Below, piece after piece: positions 32,323 through 41,195 of a stretch of 64,000 bases of DNA. This DNA is from Candidatus Hydrogenedentota bacterium (lineage in GTDB: Bacteria > Hydrogenedentota > Hydrogenedentia > Hydrogenedentales > SLHB01): assembly GCA_013359265.1 (NCBI GenBank), contig JABWCD010000005.1, forward strand, positions 323,678 through 387,677, given 5' to 3'. The position numbers and the translations under genes are program-made. Under the pieces are notes generated by a model. The model did no database searches. It saw only the letters and a program-made list of their open reading frames with translations, and was not told the DNA's origin. Position 1 is the first letter of the stretch. Each line of letters begins with the position of its first letter.

Positions 32323-34671
32323 CTACTTCTCCACGATAAATCCGTGGTATAGGCCCATGTAGTACGGCAAGAGAAACGATTGCGGGTCCATCAACGTGCC
32401 GCCGCCGCCGGAGTAGTCCAAGGCCCAGGGATCGACGTTCCAGTGCTCGACTTCACGCTCGTCTATAGGTAGCACGTATCCCGAAAGGCGATGTCCGCGG
32501 CCGCGCGCCTCTTTTCCTTCGCGCGTGTGGGTCCGCAGCGGTACGATGTCCTTTCGATGACTGTTCTTCACGCCCCACTCGATGCGGTCAAGCGGATACC
32601 GTTTCAGCGTGTCGATCGAATGCTCCAACCAGGGACCTTCCGGAGTCAGTTCCGTCGTGCCGAAGGGGTTGACGTGGCGCAGGCCCCAGCACTGCGCCGC
32701 GTACATGAAATTAAACAGCGGATTCAATTCCGGTTCCTCGATCATCCAATAGTTGAAGAACGCGAATGCGAAGTCCTGTTTCCGTTGCGGGTCCGTCTCG
32801 TATTTCATGAGGTTGTAAAAACTCATGAAACCCATTTCGTCGTCGGACTGGTTGCCGCAACCCGGGCACAACTGCCACTTCGGGACCATGATATTCGTCG
32901 CATACTGGTGTTCGTTCACGAGGTATTCGTATGCATCGGCATATTTTCTGTCACCGCCGCTGATATGTTGCGCCACCCGCAAATAGGAAATGATGCTCAA
33001 CGAATTCAGGCCGCGGCCCGCCCACCACGATGCAACGTCGTCCCAATTCTTCGGACTGTACCGCGCCCAGCGCGTGGGTTTTCCGTCGTAGTCGACGAGA
33101 TCGAAATCGTGCTCGATCAAATGGTCCGTCAGCGCGAGGACGTGTTCGCGCACGCGCGCTTTCTCTTCCGCGGTATCGGCCACAAGATCGTAATAAGCCG
33201 CATAGAAGAAATAATGTCCGTCGAGTTCGTCCGAACTGGTGTCGGACTTCCAATACCACTTCCCGTCCTTGCTCTTCGGCCACCACGGCGCGTGCGTCTT
33301 CCAGAGTTTGTCTTGTTCGCGCTGTTTCTTAACGTCGTCGCGCCCGGCATTCGGATCCGGTCCGTCCGTGGGCATGATGCTGCGCGCCACGAACCCCTTG
33401 GGTGGAGATAGTTCCCCGCCTTGCGTGACTTGACCAAGGAAGTGCATGGCGTCAAAGGCCTTTTTCGCGCGCGCTTTAGCCTTGGGATCGCCGGTCGCAG
33501 CGTACGCGAAGCATTCGCCCGCGCCGTACATGCTGGTCCACAAACCGTCGTTGTCGCTGTCGTGTTGTTTGAATCCGCCTTCGAGATCGCCCGGCTTGTC
33601 GAGGGACACTGACAACACGAATTCGTACGGCGTTCGCCGGTGGTACTTGTCGATCTGGTCCTCGAACCGCTTTGCCTTGTCTTTCAAGGTCATCGGCACG
33701 CGTTCGATCACACCGACGCCTTTGTCCGTCGCGAACCATGCCGCGCCTTTCGCGTCAACGGCGATCGCGCGAACGTCGTTCCCAGGCAACCAGCGACCGG
33801 CCTGGCGGTAGCCCCAGGTATGTCCGTCAAACGATATCGCGCCCATCTTCGTACCGAACCACACTACGTCGCCCACCCGCGGGGCGACACACGTAAAGTC
33901 GTCATAAGGCAATCCATCGCAAATCGTGAACAAACGGGAACCGCTGCCGGATGTCACTCCGATGCCTTGGGGCGAGGCAAACCACAACGCGTTGTCGCGT
34001 CCGCCACCTGCGCCTCGCACGTCTACCAGGTCCCAACTCTTGACGCCGTCGCGCGGTACGACGCGTGCCCAACTCCTACCCAAATTCGCGCCGATAAACA
34101 ATCCGCCGTCTGTTGCGACGGCCAGGTCCATCGCGGGCGCTGTCACCGCGATCGATCGGATCGCCGGGCGATCGCCGATAAGCGGGGACAGGTTCTCGAT
34201 CGGTTCGCACACTGAATTCTCGAATCGCAAGAGGCCAGTCGTCGTTCCAACGAAACCAGTGCCGACTTCTGGCCCGCCCAAGAGGCAGGTGATCTTTCCG
34301 ACATCGGCCGGGACGCTTAGCAGCTTCGTGACTCCGTCCGCGGATATCCGATAAATCGTCGCTTCCGTCGCTGCGAGCGAGTGAGAAGCGGCTACAAACG
34401 CGAGTCCTTCAACTTCTTTCGCCGGTTTCCAGACGTCATTTTCGGTGTCGAAGAGCGCCATTCCGCGCGAGGTCCCTGCGACGATACGCCCGTCCGGTGT
34501 AACAGCCAGGCAGCGCACATCTGCATCCGGTAAGCCGTGTTCGGTGCCGTATCTGCGGCTGACTTCTTGATCGTATGCACCAACTTCCAAGAATGGCAGC
34601 GGTGGGCCTTCGGCGCGCGCGGCGCACACGAGTATGGACACAGCGATACCGGCAACAATCTTCCTAAACAT
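32323..34671 (-). CDS. Secreted two-domain protein: regulator-type beta propeller plus alpha/alpha-toroid domain
   Basis: A 782-residue protein with a signal peptide (MFRKIVAGIAVSILVCAARA, starting at ATG 34671 with GGGAGG 8 nt before it). Residues about 35-345 hold repeats of the type GLPDADVRCLAVTPDGRIVAGTSRGMALFD, as in the periplasmic sensor propellers of hybrid two-component systems. From about 350 to the end is an all-helical domain rich in Trp, Tyr and Asp (HDSDNDGLWTSMYGAGECFAYAATGD, ELDGHYFFYAAYYDL), the look of an alpha/alpha toroid such as in glycan-processing enzymes. A CPGCGN segment is present. Catalytic residues cannot be assigned. The propeller may bind sugar or protein; function inferred only at this level. 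Confidence 0.82.
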   Translation of the reverse strand: MFRKIVAGIAVSILVCAARAEGPPLPFLEVGAYDQEVSRRYGTEHGLPDADVRCLAVTPDGRIVAGTSRGMALFDTENDVWKPAKEVEGLAFVAASHSLAATEATIYRISADGVTKLLSVPADVGKITCLLGGPEVGTGFVGTTTGLLRFENSVCEPIENLSPLIGDRPAIRSIAVTAPAMDLAVATDGGLFIGANLGRSWARVVPRDGVKSWDLVDVRGAGGGRDNALWFASPQGIGVTSGSGSRLFTICDGLPYDDFTCVAPRVGDVVWFGTKMGAISFDGHTWGYRQAGRWLPGNDVRAIAVDAKGAAWFATDKGVGVIERVPMTLKDKAKRFEDQIDKYHRRTPYEFVLSVSLDKPGDLEGGFKQHDSDNDGLWTSMYGAGECFAYAATGDPKAKARAKKAFDAMHFLGQVTQGGELSPPKGFVARSIMPTDGPDPNAGRDDVKKQREQDKLWKTHAPWWPKSKDGKWYWKSDTSSDELDGHYFFYAAYYDLVADTAEEKARVREHVLALTDHLIEHDFDLVDYDGKPTRWARYSPKNWDDVASWWAGRGLNSLSIISYLRVAQHISGGDRKYADAYEYLVNEHQYATNIMVPKWQLCPGCGNQSDDEMGFMSFYNLMKYETDPQRKQDFAFAFFNYWMIEEPELNPLFNFMYAAQCWGLRHVNPFGTTELTPEGPWLEHSIDTLKRYPLDRIEWGVKNSHRKDIVPLRTHTREGKEARGRGHRLSGYVLPIDEREVEHWNVDPWALDYSGGGGTLMDPQSFLLPYYMGLYHGFIVEK

Positions 34672-34773
34672 GGATGCACCCTCCCAAGCCCTGAGTGTAG
34701 CAGAATCGCGGGATGCTGGAGGTGCTGCGTGCAAATGGGAACACTGGCTGCATATCGCCGCAACGCGGCCCGC

Positions 34774-35634
34774 TCAGTCCAGCAAGCTAATCAGATACTT
34801 TCCATATCCGCTCTTCAGCAGCGGCTCCGCCAAGCCGCGCAGTTCGAGGTCGGAAATGAACCCCATCCGGTAAGCGGCTTCTTCGATACACCCGATTTTT
34901 TGGCCCTGCCGTTCCTCGATCACTTGCACGAACTGCGCCGCCTGCATCAAGGACGCAAATGTCCCCGTGTCAAGCCACGCCGTGCCCCGATCGAGGATTG
35001 CAACGCTCAACTTTCCGCGCTTCAAATATTCCTTGTTTACGTCGGTGATTTCATACTCGCCGCGCGCGCTCGGCTTCAACGCCTTGGCAATCTCGACGAC
35101 CGTATTGTCATAGAAATACAGGCCCGGCACGGCATAGCTCGACTTCGGCTGCTGGGGCTTTTCCTCGATGGAAATCGCCCGGTTCTGCGCATCGAACTCG
35201 ACCACGCCGTACCGCTCCGGATCAGAAACGTGGTACGCGTACACTACGCCGCCTTCGGGGTCGTTGTTCGCTTGCAGCAGCGTATCCAGGCCCGTGCCGT
35301 AGAAAATATTGTCGCCGAGAATCAGCGCCGCCTTGTCGCCGCCCACGAACTTCTCGCCGATGACAAACGCCTGCGCCAGTCCGTTCGGTACGTCCTGCAC
35401 CGCATAGCTCAAGTTAATGCCAATCCGGCTTCCGTCGCCCAGGAGGTTGCGAAAGAGGGGCAAGTCGTGCGGGGTCGAAATGATCAAGATGTCTCGAATC
35501 CCCGCCATGATCAAAGTGGACAGCGGGTAATAAATCATCGGCTTGTCGTATATCGGCATGAGTTGTTTGCTCACCGCCAACGTAATCGGGTGCAGCCGCG
35601 TACCCGAACCGCCCGCCAATATGATGCCCTTCAT
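34774..35634 (-). CDS. rmlA: Glucose-1-phosphate thymidylyltransferase (RmlA)
   Basis: RmlA couples glucose 1-phosphate and dTTP to dTDP-glucose, the first step of dTDP-L-rhamnose and other deoxysugar routes for surface polysaccharide. The 286-residue protein has the nucleotide-binding [11 protein letters not shown] (8-18), [25 protein letters not shown]-like segment at about 20-45, LGDNIFYG and the C-terminal [11 protein letters not shown]. The other rml genes are not in the window, so this is an isolated copy. A promoter candidate is at 35668-35696. Confidence 0.96.
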   Translation of the reverse strand: MKGIILAGGSGTRLHPITLAVSKQLMPIYDKPMIYYPLSTLIMAGIRDILIISTPHDLPLFRNLLGDGSRIGINLSYAVQDVPNGLAQAFVIGEKFVGGDKAALILGDNIFYGTGLDTLLQANNDPEGGVVYAYHVSDPERYGVVEFDAQNRAISIEEKPQQPKSSYAVPGLYFYDNTVVEIAKALKPSARGEYEITDVNKEYLKRGKLSVAILDRGTAWLDTGTFASLMQAAQFVQVIEERQGQKIGCIEEAAYRMGFISDLELRGLAEPLLKSGYGKYLISLLD

Positions 35635-35667
35635 CGAAAGTCCCTCGTTCCCCGCAAGCGCCCAAGG

Positions 35668-35696
35668 ACTTTAACAGGGCCGCGCGACAGTTGCAA
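35668..35696 (-). promoter_or_regulatory. Candidate promoter for rmlA
   Basis: On the minus strand TTGCAA (complement of 35691-35696), 17-nt spacer, TAAAGT (complement of 35668-35673), 33 bp before ATG 35634. TTGCAA is self-complementary, so orientation rests on the -10. Confidence 0.45.
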
Positions 35697-35819
35697 CGCG
35701 CTGTCAACCAAGAAGTTGGAAATAATGCCGGGGAATGCGCATGCTTATTGGATAGTTTGGGAGTTTCTGCCATTCCTTCCGAGTGGACTCCCATACATGG
35801 GTCGAGTGATTGGCAAACC

Positions 35820-36596
35820 GTGATTAACGTCGTCAATCTCGTTCAGCACTATGGCGTTCGCCCCGTACTCCGTGGAGTTAGTTTGGAGGTCAAAAAGGGC
35901 GAACTTGTCGTCCTCATGGGCCCGAACGGCATGGGGAAGAGTACCCTGCTTGCCTCGATTGCCGCGATGCTTACACCGCAAGAGGGGTATGTCGAAATTG
36001 ACGGCAAGCGACGCAAAAGCAGCGTCGAAGCCGAACGGGCCATCCGCAAACAAGTGTTTTACTTGCCGAATAATCCCTGGCTGCCGAGAATCCGGACAGG
36101 TCGCGAATACCTCCTCGCAATTGGCGAGCTTTACGAAATCGATTTCAACCGCCGTTTTGAGCACATCGACCAACTGCTCGGCGTTTTCGACCTGACCGCG
36201 CAGGGCGATAGCCCAATGGCGTCATACTCGACCGGACAACAGAAGAAAATTGCGATCTGTGGCGCGCTTATCAGTGAGGCCCCGATCTTGGTCATGGACG
36301 AACCCTTCTCCGGCGGACTCGACCCCGCCGCGCTGCTTGCATTGAAGCAAATACTTCTGAAACTCCGCGAAGGAGATGATTACACGATCCTCCTCGCTAC
36401 ACCTGTGCCGGAACTTGTCGATGAAATAGCCGACCGTATCGCAGTTTTGCGCGACGGAGCAATTGTCGCGTACGACACCCCGAAGGCGCTGTTGCAGCAA
36501 ATTGGCGGACAGTCGCTCGAGCAAGTCCTCCAACAACTCTTGAATCCGGAAAGCGTCGCCCGTCTCGACGATTACTTACGGAGCCGCAAACCATGA
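35820..36596 (+). CDS. ABC transporter ATP-binding protein (ABC-2 type), with altered Q- and H-loops
   Basis: A 258-residue ATPase component. Walker A GPNGMGKST (34-42), signature YSTGQQ (136-141) and Walker B ILVMDEP (156-162) with the catalytic Glu are present. In the Q-loop the Gln is replaced by Asn84 (YLPNNP). In the switch position, where the family has a His (SSH/STH), this protein reads ATP with Pro195. GTG 35820 is taken as the start because it opens the domain (MINVVNLVQHYG); the frame runs further up to 35691, but those residues are not conserved. The membrane partner gene overlaps by 4 bp. Substrate unknown. Confidence 0.86.
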   Translation: MINVVNLVQHYGVRPVLRGVSLEVKKGELVVLMGPNGMGKSTLLASIAAMLTPQEGYVEIDGKRRKSSVEAERAIRKQVFYLPNNPWLPRIRTGREYLLAIGELYEIDFNRRFEHIDQLLGVFDLTAQGDSPMASYSTGQQKKIAICGALISEAPILVMDEPFSGGLDPAALLALKQILLKLREGDDYTILLATPVPELVDEIADRIAVLRDGAIVAYDTPKALLQQIGGQSLEQVLQQLLNPESVARLDDYLRSRKP

Positions 36597-37834
36597 TTCG
36601 CGCGTTCTTTCTCCTGCTACCAAGAGGCTCAATCTCGCGGCTGCTCTGCTGCATGCTGCTCATTGCATCCATACTGATCGAGGGTTACACGCGCTACCAA
36701 GCTTGGGCGCTAAACCTTTCGTACACGCTGGAGGAGACCCGCGCTCTTCGACAATTCGCCGGTCTTGCATGGGCCGTCGCTGCATGTGTGCTCGCGTTAC
36801 TCTACGCGTGGAATCGCGTGGCCGCTTTTCACCCCCTCTGGGATCCCGAGCATTTGGCGTGGCTCCGTGCCACGCCATGGGACGGTCGAGTAGATTCACC
36901 TACCGGCCCGGTCCGCTTGACAAGTCTGGATGCCATCTGGGTCGCACTGATCTCCGCGCTCGCGATCCAGTCTCCATTTGCGAGTCCCCTGTATCCAGTA
37001 GCCTTGTTCTTTTGCACCTATACGTTGCTGTCCGCCGTAACGCTGAACGGGGCGGGCGACCATAATGCCGCGACTTGGGCACTCATGGCGCTGAGCGGCC
37101 CGATTGTCTACCTGTCGCAACCAGTGTTCTGTTGCCTGATGTCGATTCTCGCGTACTTGACAGTACATTGGCCCAACGCGAAGTGCCTTCGAGAAGTCCC
37201 TTTCAATGACACCCAGGCATTTGACCTTCGCCGTTATTTGAACCAGAGTTTCACGCCTCAGGACAGAGCTACAGGCGGCTTATTCGACGGTCCCGGCTTA
37301 AATATGTTGGGTTGGCCATTGACTATACTGGCTCCAAGAACTTCCTGGCGAACATTCGTACGGCAGTCTCCCTGGATAGCTTCCGCTTCGGTGGCACTCT
37401 ACACCTTCGCGATACTACACGCGTACAACTCAGTTCATTCCTTCTCGCAGGAGGACGCCGCGCCCACGCATGTCTATACCGCACGATTCGCCGCCATTCC
37501 CTTTGCTTTCACTTTCATATTCTCACTCTTCTACTTTCACACTTGTGCGCCTCCTATTTCCTTGTTGGGAAGAATTGCGACGCGCAGGTTCGTGATCTTG
37601 AGCTATGATCGAATCTGGCTCGTGCCGTTCGTGGTCGGTTCGGTCGCGTGGGGAACGGTAACGCTCGGTTTGAAGCTCACTGGGCTTGTGCCGATCGCGG
37701 TTGCCCTCGGCTATGGAGTGTGCACGGCGTTGGTACTTAAGTTGAATCCCCAATATGAGAGATGGTTTCTCACCAGCGATTACCGGCTTCGGGAGCGGCC
37801 CTTTAGCGCTGTTGAAATCGCAAGAATCCAGTGA
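36593..37834 (+). CDS. ABC transporter membrane protein, partner of the upstream ATPase
   Basis: A 413-residue multipass membrane protein, with about ten hydrophobic helices (for example 16-31, 55-74, 110-140, 148-190, 260-280, 300-320, 345-385) and a C-terminal cytoplasmic tail (NPQYERWFLTSDYRLRERPF). No clear sequence family is recognised, but the 4-bp overlap (ATGA) with the ATPase makes it the permease of that pair. The protein is not clearly like standard ABC-2 permeases (its first helix is followed by RYQAWAL), so the transport assignment rests mainly on context. Confidence 0.75.
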   Translation: MIRAFFLLLPRGSISRLLCCMLLIASILIEGYTRYQAWALNLSYTLEETRALRQFAGLAWAVAACVLALLYAWNRVAAFHPLWDPEHLAWLRATPWDGRVDSPTGPVRLTSLDAIWVALISALAIQSPFASPLYPVALFFCTYTLLSAVTLNGAGDHNAATWALMALSGPIVYLSQPVFCCLMSILAYLTVHWPNAKCLREVPFNDTQAFDLRRYLNQSFTPQDRATGGLFDGPGLNMLGWPLTILAPRTSWRTFVRQSPWIASASVALYTFAILHAYNSVHSFSQEDAAPTHVYTARFAAIPFAFTFIFSLFYFHTCAPPISLLGRIATRRFVILSYDRIWLVPFVVGSVAWGTVTLGLKLTGLVPIAVALGYGVCTALVLKLNPQYERWFLTSDYRLRERPFSAVEIARIQ

Positions 37835-37843
37835 TATTTCCCC

Positions 37844-38164
37844 ATGCTTCGCGACGACGAAATTGAAATCACCTTCTACCGCAGCAGCGGTCCCGGAGGG
37901 CAGCACAAGAACACCACGGAATCTGCCGTTCGCGTGCGGCATATTCCGACGGGCATCGTTGTCGTTGCGACTGCCGAACGCTCCCAACTGCGGAACAAGG
38001 AAGCCGCCCTGGAAGAACTCCAACGCCGGCTGGCGGCGCGCCGCCGCAAACCCAAACCGCGCATACCCGTCAAGGTGACGAAGGCCGCAAAGAAGCGCCG
38101 CGTTGAAGCCAAACGCCAACGCGGCGAAACCAAAGCAATGCGGCGCAAACCGGACACCGAATGA
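37844..38164 (+). CDS. Small GGQ-motif release-factor-like protein
   Basis: A 106-residue protein with the peptidyl-hydrolysis motif SSGPGGQHKN (14-23; GGQ at 18-20) and a long basic Lys/Arg-rich C-terminal tail (RRKPKPRIPVKVTKAAKKRR...). It is like ArfB/YaeJ-type and class-I release-factor-related proteins, which release peptides from stalled ribosomes; the basic tail enters the empty mRNA channel in ArfB. At 106 residues it is shorter than ArfB (about 140). It lies 9 bp after the permease gene. Confidence 0.85.
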   Translation: MLRDDEIEITFYRSSGPGGQHKNTTESAVRVRHIPTGIVVVATAERSQLRNKEAALEELQRRLAARRRKPKPRIPVKVTKAAKKRRVEAKRQRGETKAMRRKPDTE

Positions 38165-38224
38165 ACGCCCACATTGACTCGTCCGCTACCACAGTTTAGT
38201 TTTTGAATCAAAAGGAGCCTGACA

Positions 38225-39121
38225 TTGGAGAAACGGAAACTTGGCAACACGGATATGTTGGTCAGCGTGCTCGGATTTGGCGGGGCGGAGATCGGCTTTG
38301 AAGGCGCGACCGAGAATGACGTGGCCGATCTGCTCAATCAAGCGCTCGACGCGGGTCTGAACGTCATCGACACCGCGGCGGGCTACATGAATAGCGAGGA
38401 GATGATCGGCAAGGCCGTTTCGGGCCGCCGCGACGACTACTACTTGTTCTCGAAATGCGGTTGGTCGGGGAACTCCAGCGAGGAGGAGTGGACGCCGGGG
38501 ACGATCCTCTCACATATTGAAAACAGCCTGAAGCGCCTGCGCACGGACCGGCTCGACTTGATCCAATTGCATTCTTGTTCCGAACCCATTTTGCGTCAAG
38601 GCGACGTGATCGCCGCCGTGCAACATGCGCGCGACCGAGGTTATGCAAGGTACATCGGCTACAGCGGCGACGGTGCAGCCGCCAAGTACGCAATCGGCAC
38701 GGGAGCGTTTGACACGCTGCAAACTTCGATCAACATCGCCGACCAACAGGTATTGCGCGAGAACCTGCCAATGGCGCACGAAAAGAACATGGGGGTCATC
38801 GCGAAGCGGCCCATCGCCAACGCGGCATGGAAAACCGGAGCGAAACCGGAGAACGCGTACCATCACGTGTATTGGGAGCGGTTGCAGGTCCTTCAGTACG
38901 ATTTCCTGCGCTTGGATATCGATACCGCCGTGAGCGTTGCCTTGCGCTTTTCATTGAGCCAGCCCGGCGTTCACACGGCCATCGTCGGGACAAAACAGCC
39001 CGGACGTTGGAAGCAAAACGCCGGCTTGCTTGAAGCGGGACCTCTCTCACCATCGGAAATCGACGCGATCCGCGCCCGATGGGACGAAGTCGCAGATCCA
39101 GATTGGGTAGGTCAGGTGTAG
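38225..39121 (+). CDS. Aldo/keto reductase
   Basis: A 298-residue NADPH-type oxidoreductase of the AKR superfamily, (beta/alpha)8 barrel. The catalytic tetrad is complete: Asp49 and Tyr54 in NVIDTAAGYMNSEE, Lys77 in YLFSKCGW and His116 in LIQLHSCS. The start is TTG 38225, with AAGGAG 7 nt before it; there is no in-frame ATG until residue 11. The product begins MEKRKLGNTDMLVSVLGFGG, a standard AKR opening. It converges with the permease of the efflux cassette, 9 bp apart. Substrate not inferred. Confidence 0.93.
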   Translation: MEKRKLGNTDMLVSVLGFGGAEIGFEGATENDVADLLNQALDAGLNVIDTAAGYMNSEEMIGKAVSGRRDDYYLFSKCGWSGNSSEEEWTPGTILSHIENSLKRLRTDRLDLIQLHSCSEPILRQGDVIAAVQHARDRGYARYIGYSGDGAAAKYAIGTGAFDTLQTSINIADQQVLRENLPMAHEKNMGVIAKRPIANAAWKTGAKPENAYHHVYWERLQVLQYDFLRLDIDTAVSVALRFSLSQPGVHTAIVGTKQPGRWKQNAGLLEAGPLSPSEIDAIRARWDEVADPDWVGQV

Positions 39122-39130
39122 GCGTGCGGC

Positions 39131-40255
39131 TTACCCGAGCGTCTTGCGGAAGCGGCCGGCGCTTACAGTAAGCAGGACACTCGCAATGACGATGAGCCCA
39201 ATTCCCTGCGGCCACAACTGCATGAACCCCGCGTCGCGCAAAATGATGCCCCGAAGGATTCTGATGAAGTACGTAACCGGCAAGGCCTGGCCGATTGCCC
39301 AGATCGGCGCAGGCATGGACTCCTGCGGAAACATAAAGCCAGACAACAGAACGGAAGGCAGCATAACCAGGAAGGCAATCTGAATCGCCTGCACCTGATT
39401 GCTTGCGATGGTTGAAATCATCAGGCCCAGTCCCAGTGAGGTTACGAGGAACAAGACCGAAAAACCGGCGAGCAGCGCCAGACTCCCTGCAATGGGTACT
39501 TGAAAGAGAAAGCGCATCAGCAGGACCACCATGCACACTTCAAACGCGCCAATACATGCATACGGCATCAGCTTGCCGCCAAGCAGCCCCAGCCGCGACA
39601 CCGGCGTCACCATAAGCTGCTCGAGGGTCCCGTTCTCCTTCTCGCGCACCACGGCGAACGCGGTAAGAAACATCGTCACCACCTGCATCACGATTCCAAT
39701 TAGCCCGGGGACCATAAAGTTTGCCGTCTTCATGTCCGGATTGAACAGCACTCGCGGACGCGACTCGATCGGTTGCGACCTTCCGGGAAAACGTTCCTGA
39801 ATCGCCGTGAACGACTTTCGCAGCGCGATCGCGTTCGACACGTTTAGCGCCTGCATCGCCACCGTCGAATCGCTGCCGTCGATCAGCACCTGCACTTCGG
39901 CACGCCGGCCCAGTGCGACGGAATCCGAGTAATCCGGCGGGATTTTCACCCCGACCTTGGCGTGGCCATCGACGATCATTCCGGTTAGCTCGTCATCGGA
40001 AAAGGCTTGGCCCACGAAATCGAAGTAACCGGTATTCTCGAAACTATCGAGCAGCTCGCGGCTCGCCTCGCGGCCATCGAGGTTGTAGTACGCCGTCGGG
40101 ATGTGCTTCACATCCATCTGGATCGCGTAGCCAAAGATGGTCAATTGAATGCCGGGGATCACCAACATGAGCAGCAGCGTTTTCGGATCGCGCAGAATGT
40201 GAATCGTCTCCTTGTAGACGATTGCATTGAATCCCCTAAACACTGCGGGCCTCAT
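39131..40255 (-). CDS. ABC-2 type efflux permease (YbhR/YhiH-like)
   Basis: A 374-residue permease with one N-terminal helix, a large extracytoplasmic loop (about 45-180: FENTGYFDFVGQ and similar) and five C-terminal helices; FMVPGLIGIVMQVVTMFLTAFAVVREKENGTLEQLMVTPVS is the typical ABC-2 block. The gene overlaps the ATPase by 20 bp and is last of the cassette with the ATPase and the membrane-fusion lipoprotein. It exports drugs, peptides or lipids in related systems; substrate unknown. Confidence 0.91.
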   Translation of the reverse strand: MRPAVFRGFNAIVYKETIHILRDPKTLLLMLVIPGIQLTIFGYAIQMDVKHIPTAYYNLDGREASRELLDSFENTGYFDFVGQAFSDDELTGMIVDGHAKVGVKIPPDYSDSVALGRRAEVQVLIDGSDSTVAMQALNVSNAIALRKSFTAIQERFPGRSQPIESRPRVLFNPDMKTANFMVPGLIGIVMQVVTMFLTAFAVVREKENGTLEQLMVTPVSRLGLLGGKLMPYACIGAFEVCMVVLLMRFLFQVPIAGSLALLAGFSVLFLVTSLGLGLMISTIASNQVQAIQIAFLVMLPSVLLSGFMFPQESMPAPIWAIGQALPVTYFIRILRGIILRDAGFMQLWPQGIGLIVIASVLLTVSAGRFRKTLG

Positions 40256-41189
40256 CCATGGTGCGCGTCAGCGTGACGAAGACGTCCTCCAGCGACGGCG
40301 GGATCGTGTCCACGTGAACGTGGCCGAATCCCCGGTCGATGAGGGCCGCGCGCAACCGTTCGCCCGATCCCTCCTCCGCGAGCACGTGCAGCGAATCGCC
40401 GAAGATCGTCGCGTCGCGCACGTACTCGAGCGCATTGATGTAGCCCATGGCCTGCGGTTGGCGGTCGCACATCACGCGCATGCGTTCAAGACCGGCGGGT
40501 GTCACGGCCGGCATCTCCTTCAAGTCGCCGGGCGTGCCGTTCGCGATCATGCGCGAGAAATAGATGTAGCCGACGTGCGTGCACCGTTCCGCCTCATCCA
40601 TGTAGTGAGTCGTTACGAAGAACGTATGCCCTCGATTGCTCAGCTCGAACAGCAAGTTCCACAGCGCCCGCCGCGCGACCGGATCGATGCCCGCCGTGGG
40701 CTCGTCGAGAAAAAGCAGTTTCGGCTCGTGCACCAGCGCGCACGCTAGCGCAAGCCGCTGGCGCCACCCGCCCGAGAGCTGCCGCGCGAGCCGATTGCGG
40801 TAATTGTGAATCCCGGTTAGTTCAACAACATCTTCGATCCGTTGCGCGGCGCGCGACCGCGGGACCGAGTAGACGCGCGTGTAGAACCGAAGGTTCTCCA
40901 TCACGGAAAGATCGCCGTACAAGCTGAATTGCTGCGACATGTACCCAATTTCGTGCTTGATCCGATCGGTGTCGTGCGCGAGGTCGAACCCCATCACGGT
41001 CGCGTTGCCGGAGGTCGGGCGAAGTAATCCGCACAACATGCGGATAAGCGTCGTCTTGCCGGAACCGTTCGGCCCGAGCAGGCCGTAGATGCTGCCGCGC
41101 TCAACCTCGACGTTTGCGGAATCCACGGCGGTGAAGCTGCCGAAGCGCCGCGTCAGGTCGCGCGTGGATATCGCCAGATTGGGTTCCAA
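40236..41189 (-). CDS. ABC-2 type efflux ATPase
   Basis: A 317-residue ATPase: GPNGSGKTT (Walker A), LSGGWRQRLALACAL (signature), LLFLDEPTAGIDP (Walker B and D-loop), FFVTTHYMDEAERC (switch His). A C-terminal extension (about 225-310) is typical of this family. The start is TTG 41189, 6 nt after the upstream stop and with a GAGG site 4 nt before it. Same unit as the flanking genes. Confidence 0.93.
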   Translation of the reverse strand: MEPNLAISTRDLTRRFGSFTAVDSANVEVERGSIYGLLGPNGSGKTTLIRMLCGLLRPTSGNATVMGFDLAHDTDRIKHEIGYMSQQFSLYGDLSVMENLRFYTRVYSVPRSRAAQRIEDVVELTGIHNYRNRLARQLSGGWRQRLALACALVHEPKLLFLDEPTAGIDPVARRALWNLLFELSNRGHTFFVTTHYMDEAERCTHVGYIYFSRMIANGTPGDLKEMPAVTPAGLERMRVMCDRQPQAMGYINALEYVRDATIFGDSLHVLAEEGSGERLRAALIDRGFGHVHVDTIPPSLEDVFVTLTRTMDEARSV

Positions 41190-41195
41190 GGCGCC

